64,000 bases of DNA from Pseudoips prasinana (taxonomy: Eukaryota; Arthropoda; Insecta; Lepidoptera; Nolidae). A program made the position numbers and the translations under genes. Under the pieces are notes generated by a model, which saw only the letters and a program-made list of their open reading frames with translations, was not told where the DNA came from and ran no database searches. Positions 32,700 to 44,081 of this stretch are shown one piece after another. The stretch is taken from positions 35,978,501 to 36,042,500 of the forward strand of contig OX621246.1 in NCBI GenBank assembly GCA_951640165.1, given 5' to 3'. Position 1 is the first letter of the stretch, and each line of letters begins with the position of its first letter.

Positions 32700-32895
32700 C
32701 AAAAGGATATTCTTGAACGAAGTTCCTTATCGCGCGTTGTGAAAGGGGGCTAGACGGTATTTCGCATTGAACAGTTTGGTGTCGCGACGATTATTTTTGT
32801 TGAGTGTATACAGGTTTTTTGTACATAATAAATAATAAGAAATAACTTCGTTCCATCCGGGTGTCCCTTGACACCTCTCAAGGTTTTTTTTGTCA
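32700..32895 (-). repeat. Rep-J copy, uninterrupted
   Basis: The complement of the copy at 29780: TTCCTTATCGCGCGTTGTGA, GTCGCGACGATTATTTTTG and TGTCCCTTGACACCTCTCAA in order. It lacks the 120-base insertion. Confidence 0.6.
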
Positions 32896-33337
32896 TTTTG
32901 TGGTAATATTAAATTCATAAATAAATTGGCGCTCTGTAAAGACTTCACACATGCTCTACATGAGTAGGTAACCCTGCATCCGGAAGCTGTGGGTAATATT
33001 GTTTACCCCGACATGTTTGACTACTGGGGTACAATTAATATCATCGGTTTAACCAAGCACACTCCCAACGAGAGGGTTAAAAAGGTCTTGTTATTTTGGG
33101 ACAAACTTTGTTCGCCAAACAAATTATTCTGAAGTCTTATTAAAAAAGTAACGTGTACGCACAAAATAAAATCCAATTATGTTCTTCCGGGCAAATGTTT
33201 TAACTTCACTTTCTGTTGGAGTTGGTACCAATCAAAGCCTGTGGCATAGCTACTCGCGCCATACTATTTTATTGCACCAGATCATCTAGGGTTCATAGCC
33301 TGGTCACTAAATAAGCACTGAGGTTATACAGGCTTGC

Positions 33338-33504
33338 GGTTTGTATTTTTTTTTATGTCAGAGGTCGACAAACGAGCAAGTGGGTCACCTGATGGTAAGT
33401 GATCACCGCCGCCCATGGACACTCGCAACACCAGAGAAGTTGCGGGTGCGTTGCCGGCCTTTAAGAGTCAGCAACAAGTGTTGCTGAAACTTCCCCCCAC
33501 CCCG
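33338..33504 (-). repeat. Rep-G copy
   Basis: TTTTTTTTATGTCAGAGGTC, ACCTGATGGTAAGTGATCAC and GTTGCCGGCCTTTAAGAGTC. It is truncated at the junction with the SINE-E fragment that follows. Confidence 0.6.
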
Positions 33505-33668
33505 GTGAGTATACAGATGGGGATTTGCCAAAGTGATAATATTTCTGAGCGTATTGAGTCCTGGTTGCAGATTTTAGAAAATATTTGATAAGCTATATCA
33601 GAGACCTGGTAGGGTTTAACAACTTTGACACTATGGCAACCACTGCACATATGATAATACAAGGTAAG
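33505..33668 (+). mobile_element. SINE-E fragment
   Basis: CAGATGGGGATTTGCCAAAG (decayed 5S C box and body start), TTTCTGAGCGT and CAACTTTGACACTATGGCAA as in the family 3' half. Confidence 0.45.
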
Positions 33669-34590
33669 CACCATGGAGAGTGGTCAGTGCATAAATTTTT
33701 ATTAAAAAAATATCAATCATTCTTATTTTATATCTAATAAAATATAGCTAATAATGTAGCTTTACACATGTGAAACAGTTTATGAATCAGTTTAGTTATT
33801 TTTGGGTTATTCATTACAAACAAACAAACACGAACAAAAAGTCTTATATTTTTCTTTATAACATTAGTTTCGATGAAGTTTTATGAAATGTAAAAATTGT
33901 ATGTGTTTTGTTTTTCGATCGTTATATACTTGTATATACTATGTTTAATTCTATAATTTATATACCTGTAGCCCGCGGCATATACCTCGGTTAGTCGGTC
34001 CCTCCCGCTTTGAGTGAGATGTGCAATACGTGACCGAGATTCCCAGTGTGTAAAAGTCATATAATTACTAAAGCTTTTTAAATTGTTATGCGTTTTTAAG
34101 AGAAATTTCTATCACTGTATAAAATTTCAATCAGGCCTTATCTCCGGACTTTTGATTTTTTCATTAGGTAACCCTACTCTCACACCCTTTCTCTGAGAGT
34201 TTTGGCGCCAACGCGGAAAAAGACGCATCAGGGCATTGTTTCATTTTCAAAAACTGGTGTTAATTCAAGCTTTATGTGTAAATACGGTGGATTTTTGGAC
34301 ATAACATCATGGACAACGTACACAAGTGGAGAAAAGTGCCATATTGCCGTGAATTGCGATTTTTTGTGTTGAATCTAAAACTCCATATAAGCCTCTAGTA
34401 AAGTCTCCACTGCTTTACTGAGGTGCTAGACCGGTAAAAGTGAATTAAAAAAAAAATCTTTCTCTCTTTTTTTCTTATCCAGTATCTAACGTTATACGTA
34501 AGTATACTTGCTTTTTCTTAGATAATGAATTTTTTGTAATAGTAGTTTAGACACTGAAGACACCTGAAAATTACAACGTTATCGAAGAGG
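33669..34590. other. Interval without assignable features
   Basis: Around 33965-34010, CTGTAGCCCGCGGCATATAC and GAGTGAGATGTGC resemble no family here except a faint likeness to a Helitron 3' hairpin. Nothing coding. Confidence 0.3.
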
Positions 34591-34594
34591 GTCA

Positions 34595-35200
34595 CCGATG
34601 GCCTACAACATAATTAACTTAATGTTTGAGCTGAAGTCTAATTCGAAAGAAGTGATCCTTCAATGGATTCCCTCCCATATTGGTCAGGTCGGGAACGAGA
34701 GAGTGGATAAAATAGCAAAAGAGGCATCAAGTGATGGCGTGCCCTTAACCATTCTTCCTTTTTTCACTGATTGTATTTGCATAGTTAAAGAACAGTGTCT
34801 CAACCTATGGAAATAAATTTGATGAGAGATCGGTGGAGAAAGGGATATGGTGCAGAACGTTGCAAAATGAATCTTGGAAGACACCGTGGTTTGATCACTC
34901 CACTTTAAGTAGGAATACGTTAACTCAGACGCATTCAAATTGCGATCGGGCCACATACCACTGAATAAATTTGCTTTTTTAATGAAAAAGTGACATCTCT
35001 TTGTTCAGAGTGGGGCATTATTGAAGACGTTTTGCATATTATGGTAGAATGTGTACGGAATAAGGATGTCAGACATGCAATGTTAAGATCGACAGTAAAT
35101 TTCAATGACGTTGGATGTTGCAATAGTATTCATGCATTTCCGCTATCGGACGTAGCTGGAATACTATAAAACATTGTTAAAACTGGCATGAAACGTCGCT
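34595..35200 (+). pseudogene. LINE remnant with RNase H C-terminal part
   Basis: The frame 34598-34816 reads EVILQWIPSHIGQVGNERVD then KIAKEAS, the QWIPSH..GNE..D block at the C-terminal end of the RNase H domain of I- or R1-like LINEs. Downstream, in other frames broken by stops, CSEWGIIEDVLHIMVEC matches the conserved C..(E)D..H....C motif that follows RNase H. The upstream reverse transcriptase is missing. It is dead through stops and frameshifts. A host RNase H1 is unlikely because the trailing cysteine motif is LINE-specific. Confidence 0.65.
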
Positions 35201-35235
35201 CATAGTGATTATTGTTATATACATATTTCTTATGG

Positions 35236-35370
35236 TGCATTAAGGTGTTTAATAGGGTACCCAAGAGGATCAGAGAACTGTCACTGATACGTATGAAAAC
35301 AGTTTTAAAACAGTGGCTTATAGATAAGGTCTTCTACAACCTTACTGAATTCTTTGACCATAAGGAGTGA
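35236..35370 (+). pseudogene. C-terminal tail of a Jockey/CR1-like LINE ORF2
   Basis: The plus frame ending at the stop 35368-35370 reads KVFNRVPKRIRELSL, MKTVLKQWLIDKVFYNLTEF and FDHKE. The pattern F(N)..P..IR......K..L..WL....FY...EF is the usual last segment of Jockey-like ORF2 proteins. The rest of the ORF is absent. A 3' untranslated region seems to extend to the (ACTT)n tail near 35598-35614. Confidence 0.55.
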
Positions 35371-36465
35371 ATTCATAATTATAATTATTGACATATTCTG
35401 ATTATTGATTATTTATTTTTATAATACTATGATGGTCTTTTCTTATTATTATGTATTAGATTATATTACAATAATTAATTCTATAGCTATTAAGACTACA
35501 TGTAAAAATATATATTCGCATGTCTCTGTAGACAAAATGTGTGAACTTAAACCTTATGTAAACATCCTGTATGTACCACGTTTTTAAGCGAAGTAAATAC
35601 TTACTTACTTACTTAAGTAGTAGTTAGATCCCAAAGGAGTGGCATAGACATGCTTGACTCCATAAATAAAGAAAAGAAAATTACAACGTCGTAATTTTAA
35701 AATGAGATGAACCCTATCAGATTGTTAATTTGTTAATAAGCAAAACTTAATCAAGGAACAGAGTATGAGATGACAATGGATGACACCCTTGGCTCGATAA
35801 TAGTAGTATACTTGTGATTTATGGAGCCACACAGAGGCAAGCCAAACCACCATGACACACATGGGAAATTAACACCATAATCGATATCGCAAGAACCTCG
35901 CGTTATCTAAATTAATTATCTACTAAGTGAGAAGCATTGCTATGATTTATATAAAGTTATTTGTACAGCTACAAAATGAGTTATTAACTCGGGTTAGTTA
36001 AAAAACTTTAAGACTTTTAAAAATAGCAGCTACTGGTTACCCGTGCCTACCCTCATAAAACAAAATTATGTTACATCTAAAATGGTCTGAGACTCTAGCA
36101 ATTGGGTAGCTGATGAGGTCTCGGGTGAATGATGGATAAATTTTATAGTACACAGATAAAAATAATGGTTAGTTTTTGTGTGGATGGTTGTGCAGCATAA
36201 ATAAAAGCTTTTCTTACTTTCTTTCTTCATCGCTTTTAAAATGGTAACAAAAGTCGTAAAGCCCCTGTCGGCTCTTTTCATATAAATCGTACTAAGTTTT
36301 AAATTAAACCCTTTCATGTTTCTCTAACGAAAATCTCTTAATTACGGATTAAGAGTAAACGACAGGAATTTAGAAGGATTTAGCTTCAATACCGAAAATT
36401 AATACAGGCGCGAATATTGGTATTGTTTCATTTATATAGCGGTATTTATAACTCACTAGCTGTAC

Positions 36466-36897
36466 CCGCAGTTTTACCGGGGATTCAGCAATTTATTGTA
36501 GCCTGTTGATTATTATCTATCTACTAGCTGTGCCCCGCGGTTTCACCCGCGTTAAAGTAGTTTTGGCGTAAAAGAGTAACAAACATACATCCATACATCT
36601 ATACTCACAAACTTTCGCATTTTTAATATTAGTAGGATGTGTACCTCTAGCGGTTTTGGCAGTGCACGCCGGAATAGCGCGCAGATGGTAGATTTTGCCT
36701 ACTTACTTGACACTTATCGTCATATTCTGGACAATTCACGCAATATCTTTATAAATTGTAGCTATGTGTTATTCTGATGCATAAGCTATATTATTGTAAA
36801 GTTTCTTTAAAATGCATTCAGTAGTTTTTACGTGGAAGAGTAACAAACATCCATCCATCCATACTTACAAACTTTCGCGTTTATAATATTAGTAGGA
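36466..36897 (-). mobile_element. Helitron interrupted by another Helitron
   Basis: Complement of CTAG at 36466-36469 (after A36465), CCCGCAGTTTTACCGGGG hairpin, and complement of the TC end at 36896-36897 (before T36898), with TTTATAATATTAGTAGGA. The complete element at 36524-36637 sits inside it. Confidence 0.55.
36524..36637 (-). mobile_element. Short Helitron, 114 bp, nested
   Basis: Complement of CTAG at 36524-36527 after A36523, hairpin CCGCGGTTTCACCCGCG, and complement of TC at 36636-36637 before T36638. The centre is reduced to about 60 bases. Confidence 0.65.
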
Positions 36898-37301
36898 TAA
36901 TCCAATTAGCAATAATATTTATTCCGCCGTTTTTGGCGAGGTTTAAGACATTGTGGAAAACCTCTAGGATATCCGATTTACTCGCACAGAAATAAACATG
37001 TCTGTTCATTACAAATAACATCAAAATCATACTAAAAATGGCAGAGGCGTGAGAGGGGGGGAACATTACAGAAGAACAAACATGTAAGATAATTATATTC
37101 TCTACGGACTAGATTTAATCGACAATTGCTACATTTCAAAGGTTGCATATAGAATCCGAACAGAAGCTACAACCTAGAGAAAGTTGGAAATAGAGTGGCA
37201 ACTTGTCCAAAATAACGCAGTCCATATTTATGACTCTTTCAGTACGTGGCAATGACATTTTTTACTGATTTAAAAAAAAGGAGGAGGTTATTAATGATTT
37301 G

Positions 37302-37432
37302 ACGGGTCAGTTGGCGTGGTTGGGAAATGCTTGCCTTTCACGTCGCAGGTCTTGGGTTGGAATCCCACCCAGGACAGATATTTGTGTGCATGAACATGTC
37401 TGTTTGTTCTGAGTCTGGGTGTAATTAGATAA
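37302..37432 (+). mobile_element. SINE-A, 3'-truncated
   Basis: Head and proximal body intact (TTGGCGTGGTTGGGAAATGC, GTCTTGGGTTGGAATCCCAC with one B-box change). It stops after CTGGGTGTAATTAGATAAAA; the 3' half is absent. Confidence 0.7.
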
Positions 37433-37599
37433 AAATCCTCCATTCTGTAATAACAGATTTTGATAGGTATGTTTTATGCCATAGAAAATGATTTTAGACT
37501 GCTTCCGTATGTGTAAGTTTTCTTTAGATCGTTTGTCATTAAGAAAACTTAAAAGATATTCTGTTTTTTTAAACAGTAATTATTTTACCAACTTCACAA

Positions 37600-38212
37600 A
37601 AAGGTAATGAATTTAAAAGATAAAAATCATTTATTTACATGAAACATGGTTTACAAATTATAGGTGTTGTAATCATTGTTAGGTTTCACATGCTTCGCCA
37701 TATATATGGCATGTAAATTTTCACAAATAAGTAGACAAAAATATGTAAGTTCAAATTATAGGATAAATAAACTAACGATTAAATATTCAATTATAAAAAT
37801 ATTATATAACAATATTTGAATTTAAATAGTTATTACAGTCGTCAACCTTAGGATTACAGTTACTAGAAAGTATAAATGACAAAAATACATTATTACATTG
37901 CTAACATAAAGCTAAGTACTGAATTATAAAATTAATCTATTGGAATGTCAAAAATTTATTGAATTATATTATTGAAGTTATAAGCTATATTTTTAAATCC
38001 CATGTGTTGTATTCTGAAATAGAATAAAAGCAATGTTCTAGCAGCCTTTTGCGTAATTTTACTCCGAAGTGTTTGATGGGAGTTTCTCTTAAGTTCTTTG
38101 GCAGTTTGTTAAAAATGCCAATACACATATGAAAAACATTGTTCTTATTTAGTGCAGTAATTCTATATTTTTAATTGTATTATTTCGTAGTCGATAACTC
38201 TTTTGTTTGGAA
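37600..38212 (-). mobile_element. 5'-truncated Jockey/CR1-like LINE 3' end
   Basis: It contains the ORF2 tail (37985-38165) and about 385 bases of 3' untranslated region. At the far end the minus strand reads CATGTAAATAAATGATTTT, a polyadenylation signal. The 5' end of the copy meets the perfect palindrome at 38213-38282. Confidence 0.6.
37985..38165 (-). pseudogene. ORF2 C-terminal tail of the truncated LINE
   Basis: The minus frame reads NNVFHMCIGIFNKLPKNLRE, TPIKHFGVKLRKRLLE and HCFYSISEYNTWDLKI before a stop complementary to 37985-37987. It is the same type of tail as at 35236 and 48489 (FNKLP..LR....K.F..KL...L....FYS..EY). Upstream catalytic motifs lie outside the truncated copy. Confidence 0.6.
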
Positions 38213-38282
38213 GCCGGTAGTATAGTATAGTAATGCTTTTAACATGCCCATGTTAAAAGCATTACTATACTATACTACCGGC
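38213..38282. repeat. Perfect 34-bp palindrome with 2-base loop
   Basis: Arms 38213-38246 and 38249-38282 are exact inverted copies (GCCGGTAGTATAGTATAGTA at the outer end, CATG at the centre). The left arm continues the LINE reading frame on the minus strand (HVKSITILYYRL), so the right arm is an inverted duplicate of LINE sequence. Confidence 0.85.
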
Positions 38283-39269
38283 CCACAAATGTTCGTTAAA
38301 ATCGACTGTAATAAAGAAAAGTTGAAGTCGTTTCTTTATTATACAGTAATTGTAGTCATATGGCTCAAAGGACGGAGAGGAAAATGTGAATATAATGTGG
38401 GCTTTTATAATTTTAGGCTAAATACATAATTATGTTTCTGAGTTCCAAAGTCTTTGTTACCTTTTCCCTGTGACTAAAGTATAGTTTACTTGTATAAAAC
38501 CAGTCATCCACTCGCCAAGCCAACTCCCGGACCACGGGAGTGCGGTCTCCCGAATTAGCCACCGTGTCCGGGATTAGTCCGAGTAACGTACAAATTGTAC
38601 AACTCTTTACTTTAAGCGGGAATTTGTTAAATTATGAAAGTTGGTGCTTTATTGAGCTAGAATTTAAGCTAGAATATTTTGTAACCTTTGCGAAGCGAAA
38701 TTATATTGCGTTATGTTTCGGAAGCGTTCTGCAATCGTTGAAAGAACATGTAATTAAATACATAATAGTCAGTTTATTTGGTGCTAATATGAATATATGT
38801 ATATCGTGGTTTTTTGAAGCAAAACTTATTGACTTGGGAAGTAAGCTGGTGAACGCGTGACGAGAGCGTTACGAAAAGTGTGATCGGGTGAGAGGAACGG
38901 AAGTTGGAAATGAGATATAAGTTAGTGAAGATAAAAAAGAGAGTTTGACCTCGTATATAACAGAAGGGGCAACTGAGAGAGAGATAAGCAAGCATACATT
39001 TAGTTACTCTCATAGCCAGTTACGTTTGGAGGTTTACTCAGTCGTGGGTCTAAAAACGCTCGTTTTTGGTATGATCAGTGTATTTCCGTGACTAGATAAA
39101 TCTTTAATGTTGTGTTAATATTGACCAAAATTGAGGTTAAAACTTAAATTCATACATAAGTTGTGTGTTCAATTTTATTATCTGTATAATTTTTTTTCAT
39201 TTATATACGATGATTATGCTTACTATTGTTTTAGTGTGATATAGATATATTTTTTAATAATTATCATTA
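38283..39269. other. About 1 kb without recognised features
   Basis: A 106-codon plus frame (38540-38860) has no motif, starts in a GC-richer patch, and is not supported as a gene. No repeats found. Confidence 0.35.
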
Positions 39270-39412
39270 ACGCAGCGTGGGCAGGCCCCCTACAAGATGG
39301 ACCGATGGTCTGGTGCGGGTCGCTGGAAATCGCTGGATGCGGATAGCGCAAGACCGGCAGATGTGGATATCTTTGGGGGAGGCCTTTGTCCAGCAGTGGA
39401 CGTCTTTCGGCT
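39270..39412 (+). mobile_element. Truncated RTE tail
   Basis: CGCAGCGTGGGCAGGCCCCC, GATGGACCGATGGTCTGG and GAGGCCTTTGTCCAGCAGTG. The usual (ATG)n tail is missing because the element runs straight into the poly-T start of Rep-G. Confidence 0.65.
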
Positions 39413-39415
39413 GAT

Positions 39416-39745
39416 TTTTTTATTTTATTTTTTTATATCAGAGGGCGAAAAACGAGCAAGTGGGTCACCTGATGGTAAGTGATCACCGCCACCCATGGAC
39501 ACTCGCGACACCAGAGAAGTCGCGAATGCGTTGCCGGCCTTTTAGAGTCAACAAACAAGTGTTGCTGACCCTTCCCCCCACCCCAATGAGCTCTGGCGAC
39601 CTTAATCACACTCGGAAACACAACATTAAAATTAGTAATGTTATTATTAAGGAATGTCTTCTGTAAGGTGGAGGTACTTCCCCAGTCGGGCTGCTCTTTG
39701 AGCGAATGAACGCTATGCCCTACCTCTCTTATGATGATGATCATG
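39416..39745 (-). repeat. Rep-G, most complete copy
   Basis: Poly-T, then AAACGAGCAAGTGGGTCACC, GATCACCGCCACCCATGGAC, CCCCAATGAGCTCTGGCGAC and TAAGGAATGTCTTCTGTAAG. On the minus strand it ends in an A-rich tail, so a retroposed 3' end is likely. Confidence 0.65.
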
Positions 39746-40184
39746 AATTATCATTATCTCGTAAGAACGTCTTAGACGATCCGTATGACAATATCCCGAC
39801 TTATCTGAAATAAATTAAGGTTAGAGTATTACGTGACTGTAACCAACCCTATATACTGTACCCGCCGTCCGAGAGTCTGACCACGAATGAGCCGCGCGAC
39901 CTCACTGTCCAACAGTGCCCTCCCTGACCCTCAATTTACATTTGTATCGATGAAATACCCCTCCAATCTTCAATTTGACAAGCGACCCGCGTTTTTGCCT
40001 ATTAACGTAGACGAAATAAAACATGCATTACATTTTGTATGGGGCGCCAAAATGGTTTTTTAAACTGGTTTTGTTTATTAAATTTAATTAATTTGTTAAT
40101 TTTCGAGGGTTGATACAACTCCTTAATTCACGTCCACCATTTATGTTACATCTTGTATATAATGCAATTGTAAGATAGGTACAA

Positions 40185-40625
40185 AAAATCCGGCCGAGTG
40201 CGAGTCGGACTCGCGCACGATGGGTTCCGTACAAAAAATTCGCGTTTGTTGTATGTTCCCTTAAATATTAATTTATTTTGTTTTTAGTATTTGTTGTTAT
40301 AGCGGCAACAGAAATACATCATCTGTGAAAATTTCAACTGTTTAACTATCACGGTTCATGAGATACAGCCTGATGACAGACGGACAGACAGACAGAGCGA
40401 AGTCTTAGTAATAGAGTCCCGTTTAACCATTTGGAACGTGTTTGTTCTTGTTGTTTCGGTCTTTATAAAATAAAACTAGAAAATGGTTGTAACTTAATGC
40501 AGCACATGTCTTTATCATACGGTAGGAAAACGGAGGGAATCCTGACAGCTATGTGTCATTGCTAGTGACATTTGGGAGGATTGAGTTGCCCATCAACAGA
40601 ACGTATGTACGGAACCCTAAAAAAC
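40185..40625 (-). repeat. Rep-H with internal insertion
   Basis: GGCCGAGTGCGAGTCGGACT at the left and TACGGAACCCTAAAA at the right. About 170 unrelated bases (40435-40604) sit between TTTAACCATTTGG and TACGGAACC, which are adjacent in the consensus. AACGT at both edges of the extra piece may be a short duplication. Confidence 0.55.
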
Positions 40626-41035
40626 ACATTTAAAAAGCTGTGTAATATGTTCGACTTAGTGTTATATCATGTTCGTTTTATTAGTTTCTTATAGCAAAAT
40701 TACGTTTAAATATACTCCAATAGGTACGTAATCAGATCTACTAATCGGTCGACAAAAGAGGTTTAAGGGGCGCATAGCATTCACGGAACCGCGGATACAC
40801 TTGATAAATGGACGAGCATTCAGCGGCAGCGTCCCGGAATTACTCAGTAATTTCCGGAATTAGTCAATACTTGCAACACTAATTGCGATTTTATTTTTAG
40901 AGAACTTTGCCGATTACATTTCTTTTATTCCATTGAAATTATTATTTCCTCAGTTTTTTGGTTTTAAAAAAGGCAACACCCGCACAGATTAGACTAGATT
41001 GTATTGCGAGGTACGTTTCGAACGTATAATTAACC

Positions 41036-41150
41036 CAGACTCATAAAAACTACTTATGAGGGTAAAAAATAGTTATCCTGTGTGGGAGTCGAACCCGGGC
41101 ACGAAGTGGTGAGTTGACTGTCATAACCTCTGTGCCATACATACAAGCAG
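41036..41150 (-). mobile_element. SINE with tRNA-like head, minus strand
   Basis: On the minus strand A-box-like TGGCACAGAGGTTATGACAG and B box CCGGGTTCGACTCCCAC, then a tail with TATGAGTCTGGGTTAATT. The head resembles that at 48922. Confidence 0.5.
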
Positions 41151-41365
41151 TAAGTAGCTAGTACATAGTACCAGCCATATTTAAGACATGATTATTGACA
41201 GCCATTCCTATCTCAGACTAGCTAACTGCGCAGAAGATATTTTAGCGCACGAGAGAGGTGAAGCAATACTCTTTGTTCCCTTACTACCATAATACGATAG
41301 GTGTCCCGGATATGCCACAAGACCGTGGATAGTTCAGGCTTTACGGGCGTCTAACACACCTTCCA

Positions 41366-41545
41366 GACTCGCGGTCAATCTATAGATTGGTGGTCGTCAA
41401 AGTGGTTTAATTTCGAGCGTCTCCGTGCTTCGGAGGGCACGTTAAGCTGTCGGACAGGGTTGTTGTCGTTAGACAACAGTCGATAAACCAATGGCACCTT
41501 CTACAACTCTGTCACCAGGGTAACCACTGCCCATACGATAAAGAT
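41366..41545 (+). mobile_element. SINE-E copy with decayed head
   Basis: The 5S part is hardly recognisable (GATTGGTGGTCGTCAAAG for the C box), but the body is well kept: GTGGTTTAATTTCGAGCGTC, TTCGGAGGGCACGTTAAGCT, CAGTCGATAAACC and TAACCACTGCCCATACG. Confidence 0.6.
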
Positions 41546-41564
41546 AAAAATTGCATTATAAATA

Positions 41565-41860
41565 AATAAATGAAAAAAGGTTTTTATTCACGTAGACTTT
41601 AAAAAAGCGCTTGTTAATTGTCAGAACATGTTTGTAGCAATATAGTTAAGTATACATAATTATTTCTAGTTACATATAGATATTTAGGTAACCGGATTGT
41701 TAAAACATTTTTAAAATTTATTTCATATTAGTAATGATATTTAGCTACCTTGTATTAAGTCATTGTCAAAGAGATTATGTTAAGGTTTAATTATTGAAAT
41801 TTATTATGAGTAGCTTGGTGATTATTAATATATTATGCCAGAGAAACAGTCTTGAATTGT
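41565..41860 (-). mobile_element. LINE-I 3' end
   Basis: AAAAAAGGTTTTTATTCACG, AAAGCGCTTGTTAATTGTCA and TAGATATTTAGGTAACCGG follow the family order. It directly follows SINE-E. Confidence 0.55.
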
Positions 41861-42290
41861 CTGTTCACATCTCGTTCGGTTCCCGTCCAGTGAACTGCGG
41901 TAGTGATCTAATTGTACCACTAATTAAATTGGGACGCCTTTGATAAACATGATATGCGGCAGTGTTGTTATGCACCAGTACCTGCCTGGCCTGGGTAATT
42001 TGTTAGTAGACAAGTCTGTTGCCCTACACTACGTCCCGATTATTTATAAGCAAATGAATAAATTGCTTTGTTCTTTCAGCACACAGGTTAAAACTAATGG
42101 GGCAATTTGAAGAAATCGTGCTCAAAGTCGAGTATAGTAATGCTAACTTACAAACTTTTTTTTTTAAAAAAGGACGCTCGTACTAGTGTCTTTACAAACA
42201 CATCCAATATTAGACCTGTCCAATGGCAACCCTCACAATTATTATTGTCAAATCATTTATTTGTGCAACATGTGTGTAGAATAGCTGAGG

Positions 42291-42495
42291 GGGCGGTTGG
42301 CGTGGTTGGTAGATGCTTGCCTTTCACGCCGCAGGTCGTGGGTTCGATTCCCACCCATGACAGATATTTGTATGCATGTCCTGAGTCTGGGTGCAATTAT
42401 CTATATAAGTATGTATTTACGAAAGAAACGTAGTATTTGTAGTATATCAGTTATCTGATTTCCATAGTACAAGCTCTACTTAGTTTGGGATCAGA
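42291..42495 (+). mobile_element. SINE-A, internally and 3' shortened
   Basis: Excellent head (TTGGCGTGGTTGGTAGATGC, GTGGGTTCGATTCCCACCC). About 14 bases are missing after TTTGTATGCATG relative to other copies, and it stops at GTTTGGGATCAG. Confidence 0.75.
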
Positions 42496-43534
42496 GAGCA
42501 GGCTTTAAAATTATTCTTTTACTGTTTAAAGAAAACATTCCAGAGACTTAAAGTTTTCTTAATGAATCATTAGTCTGTTATCAAATATGAACAAAACCTA
42601 TATGGTGCCATTTTAAATGATTATCAATACGAGAAATCGCGTAACATACATGCAAAAAGATACAATGAGTTGAATTGGTAACTTACCTTCTTTTCAAGTC
42701 GTTTAAAATGGACTACCATATTCACACATCAAAGCGGAATGTAAAAATGTTTATAAATAATTGTAGTAATTCAAAAACATATGTCACAATATCAAATAAT
42801 AAAAGATAATGCTTTAATAATAATGTCAATAATTTAATTAATATTCTTACACATTGAAAGCAATTTCATTTCTCTCGGCTAATTTGATAATGAAATCAAT
42901 TTCTAAATAGATTATCAATTAAATATTCATTGTCATGGTTACGTGTAAATTACAACACAATTATAACACTACTTTTGAAATAGAAGACTTAGTCATAAAA
43001 ATATATTCAAGGTGTAATTAACGGGAGTAATTAATTGGCAAGAATTAATACTGACGTAAATGCAGTTTTGTATGTATTATTTTATTTTTCTGAAAGGCTC
43101 GATAGTCTATTAATAGTGCTGACTCACCACTTCTATTCTCCAAAACTAAAAAACCTGATCTTACCCCATCTCAACAAACTAAACCCGACAAAAACCATCA
43201 AAGACACTTGTAACTTTCGCAAAAAGCGAGCCAAGAAGATTGACCGCGACTGTCCACAACTTACAACTAACTACGGGTGAATTATAAGGGTACGATGTGG
43301 TTTCATGCAGATATATTCACTCAAGAAAACCGCACCGCATACCAATATTAATGAATCAACATAATTTTCTTGTCCTTATCCCAGTTACTTTGAGCGGATG
43401 AAATAAATAAATTTATTCTTGATCAACACATATACAAAAGAAATTAAAAAGAAACTCAAACAACAGTTGCATCTCTGTGTCTACCAAAGAAAAAGCCCAT
43501 ACCTCAGCATTAGCTACAACAAGTTATTCTATGT
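42496..43534. other. Repeat-poor 1-kb interval
   Basis: 42520-42575 (ACTGTTTAAAGAAAAC, AAAGTTTTCTTAATGA) is similar to the minus strand of 37528-37590, suggesting one more low-copy repeat next to SINE-A copies. An 81-codon plus frame (43035-43280) is unsupported. Confidence 0.3.
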
Positions 43535-43682
43535 TATCCGTGCCTTGGAAAGCACGTAAATCCGTCGGTCCTGTACATTATCTCATGTACCACCATGAGG
43601 CTGACGCACACAACTGTGCACTATAATAGATGGCAAGTCTCTATTGAGTCTGGCCGCCATGGCCTAAATTCGATCAGGATCT
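43535..43682 (+). mobile_element. SINE-D 3' half
   Basis: CCGTGCCTTGGAAAGCACGT, CCGTCGGTCCTGTAC and CTGGCCGCCATGGCC. Head and B box are missing. Confidence 0.6.
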
Positions 43683-44081
43683 ACTTAATATGGATCCAGA
43701 TACAAATTGAATTGATTTATTAGGTTATTAGGATTTATTAGGTTAGGAACCATTAGCACCGTTGATTCAACTTACCCGAAATCCTTGGATGTTACAGTTG
43801 TTATCAGAGGTACATATGTGACGTTCTTTAAACACATAGAGAACCATGTTAATATATTATTCTGCTTAACTAATTCATAAAAACGAGATATGTTTAGATT
43901 TGTAAATTGTAAATATAGTTTTATTATTATTTAGCACTATTGAATTTTTCGATTCGATTAATTGAAAGTTTCGGCAACACACATTCGGTAGGTTTTATAT
44001 ATTGAAACCCCGTCTCCCAACAAGCACAAGATCTGTAAATTTAGAAAGGTTTCAATGAAACATATTTAAAATTATTTCTGA

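Noticed and set aside
34598..34816. Host RNase H1-like protein
   Set aside because: QWIPSH..GNE with a trailing C...H...C motif is the LINE-encoded RNase H arrangement, and the frame is broken downstream.
38540..38860. 106-codon open frame outside repeats
   Set aside because: No recognisable motif, no signal peptide, low-complexity AT-driven codons; insufficient evidence to call a gene.
42107..42433. 108-codon open frame
   Set aside because: Its second half is SINE-A head sequence and the first half has no motif.
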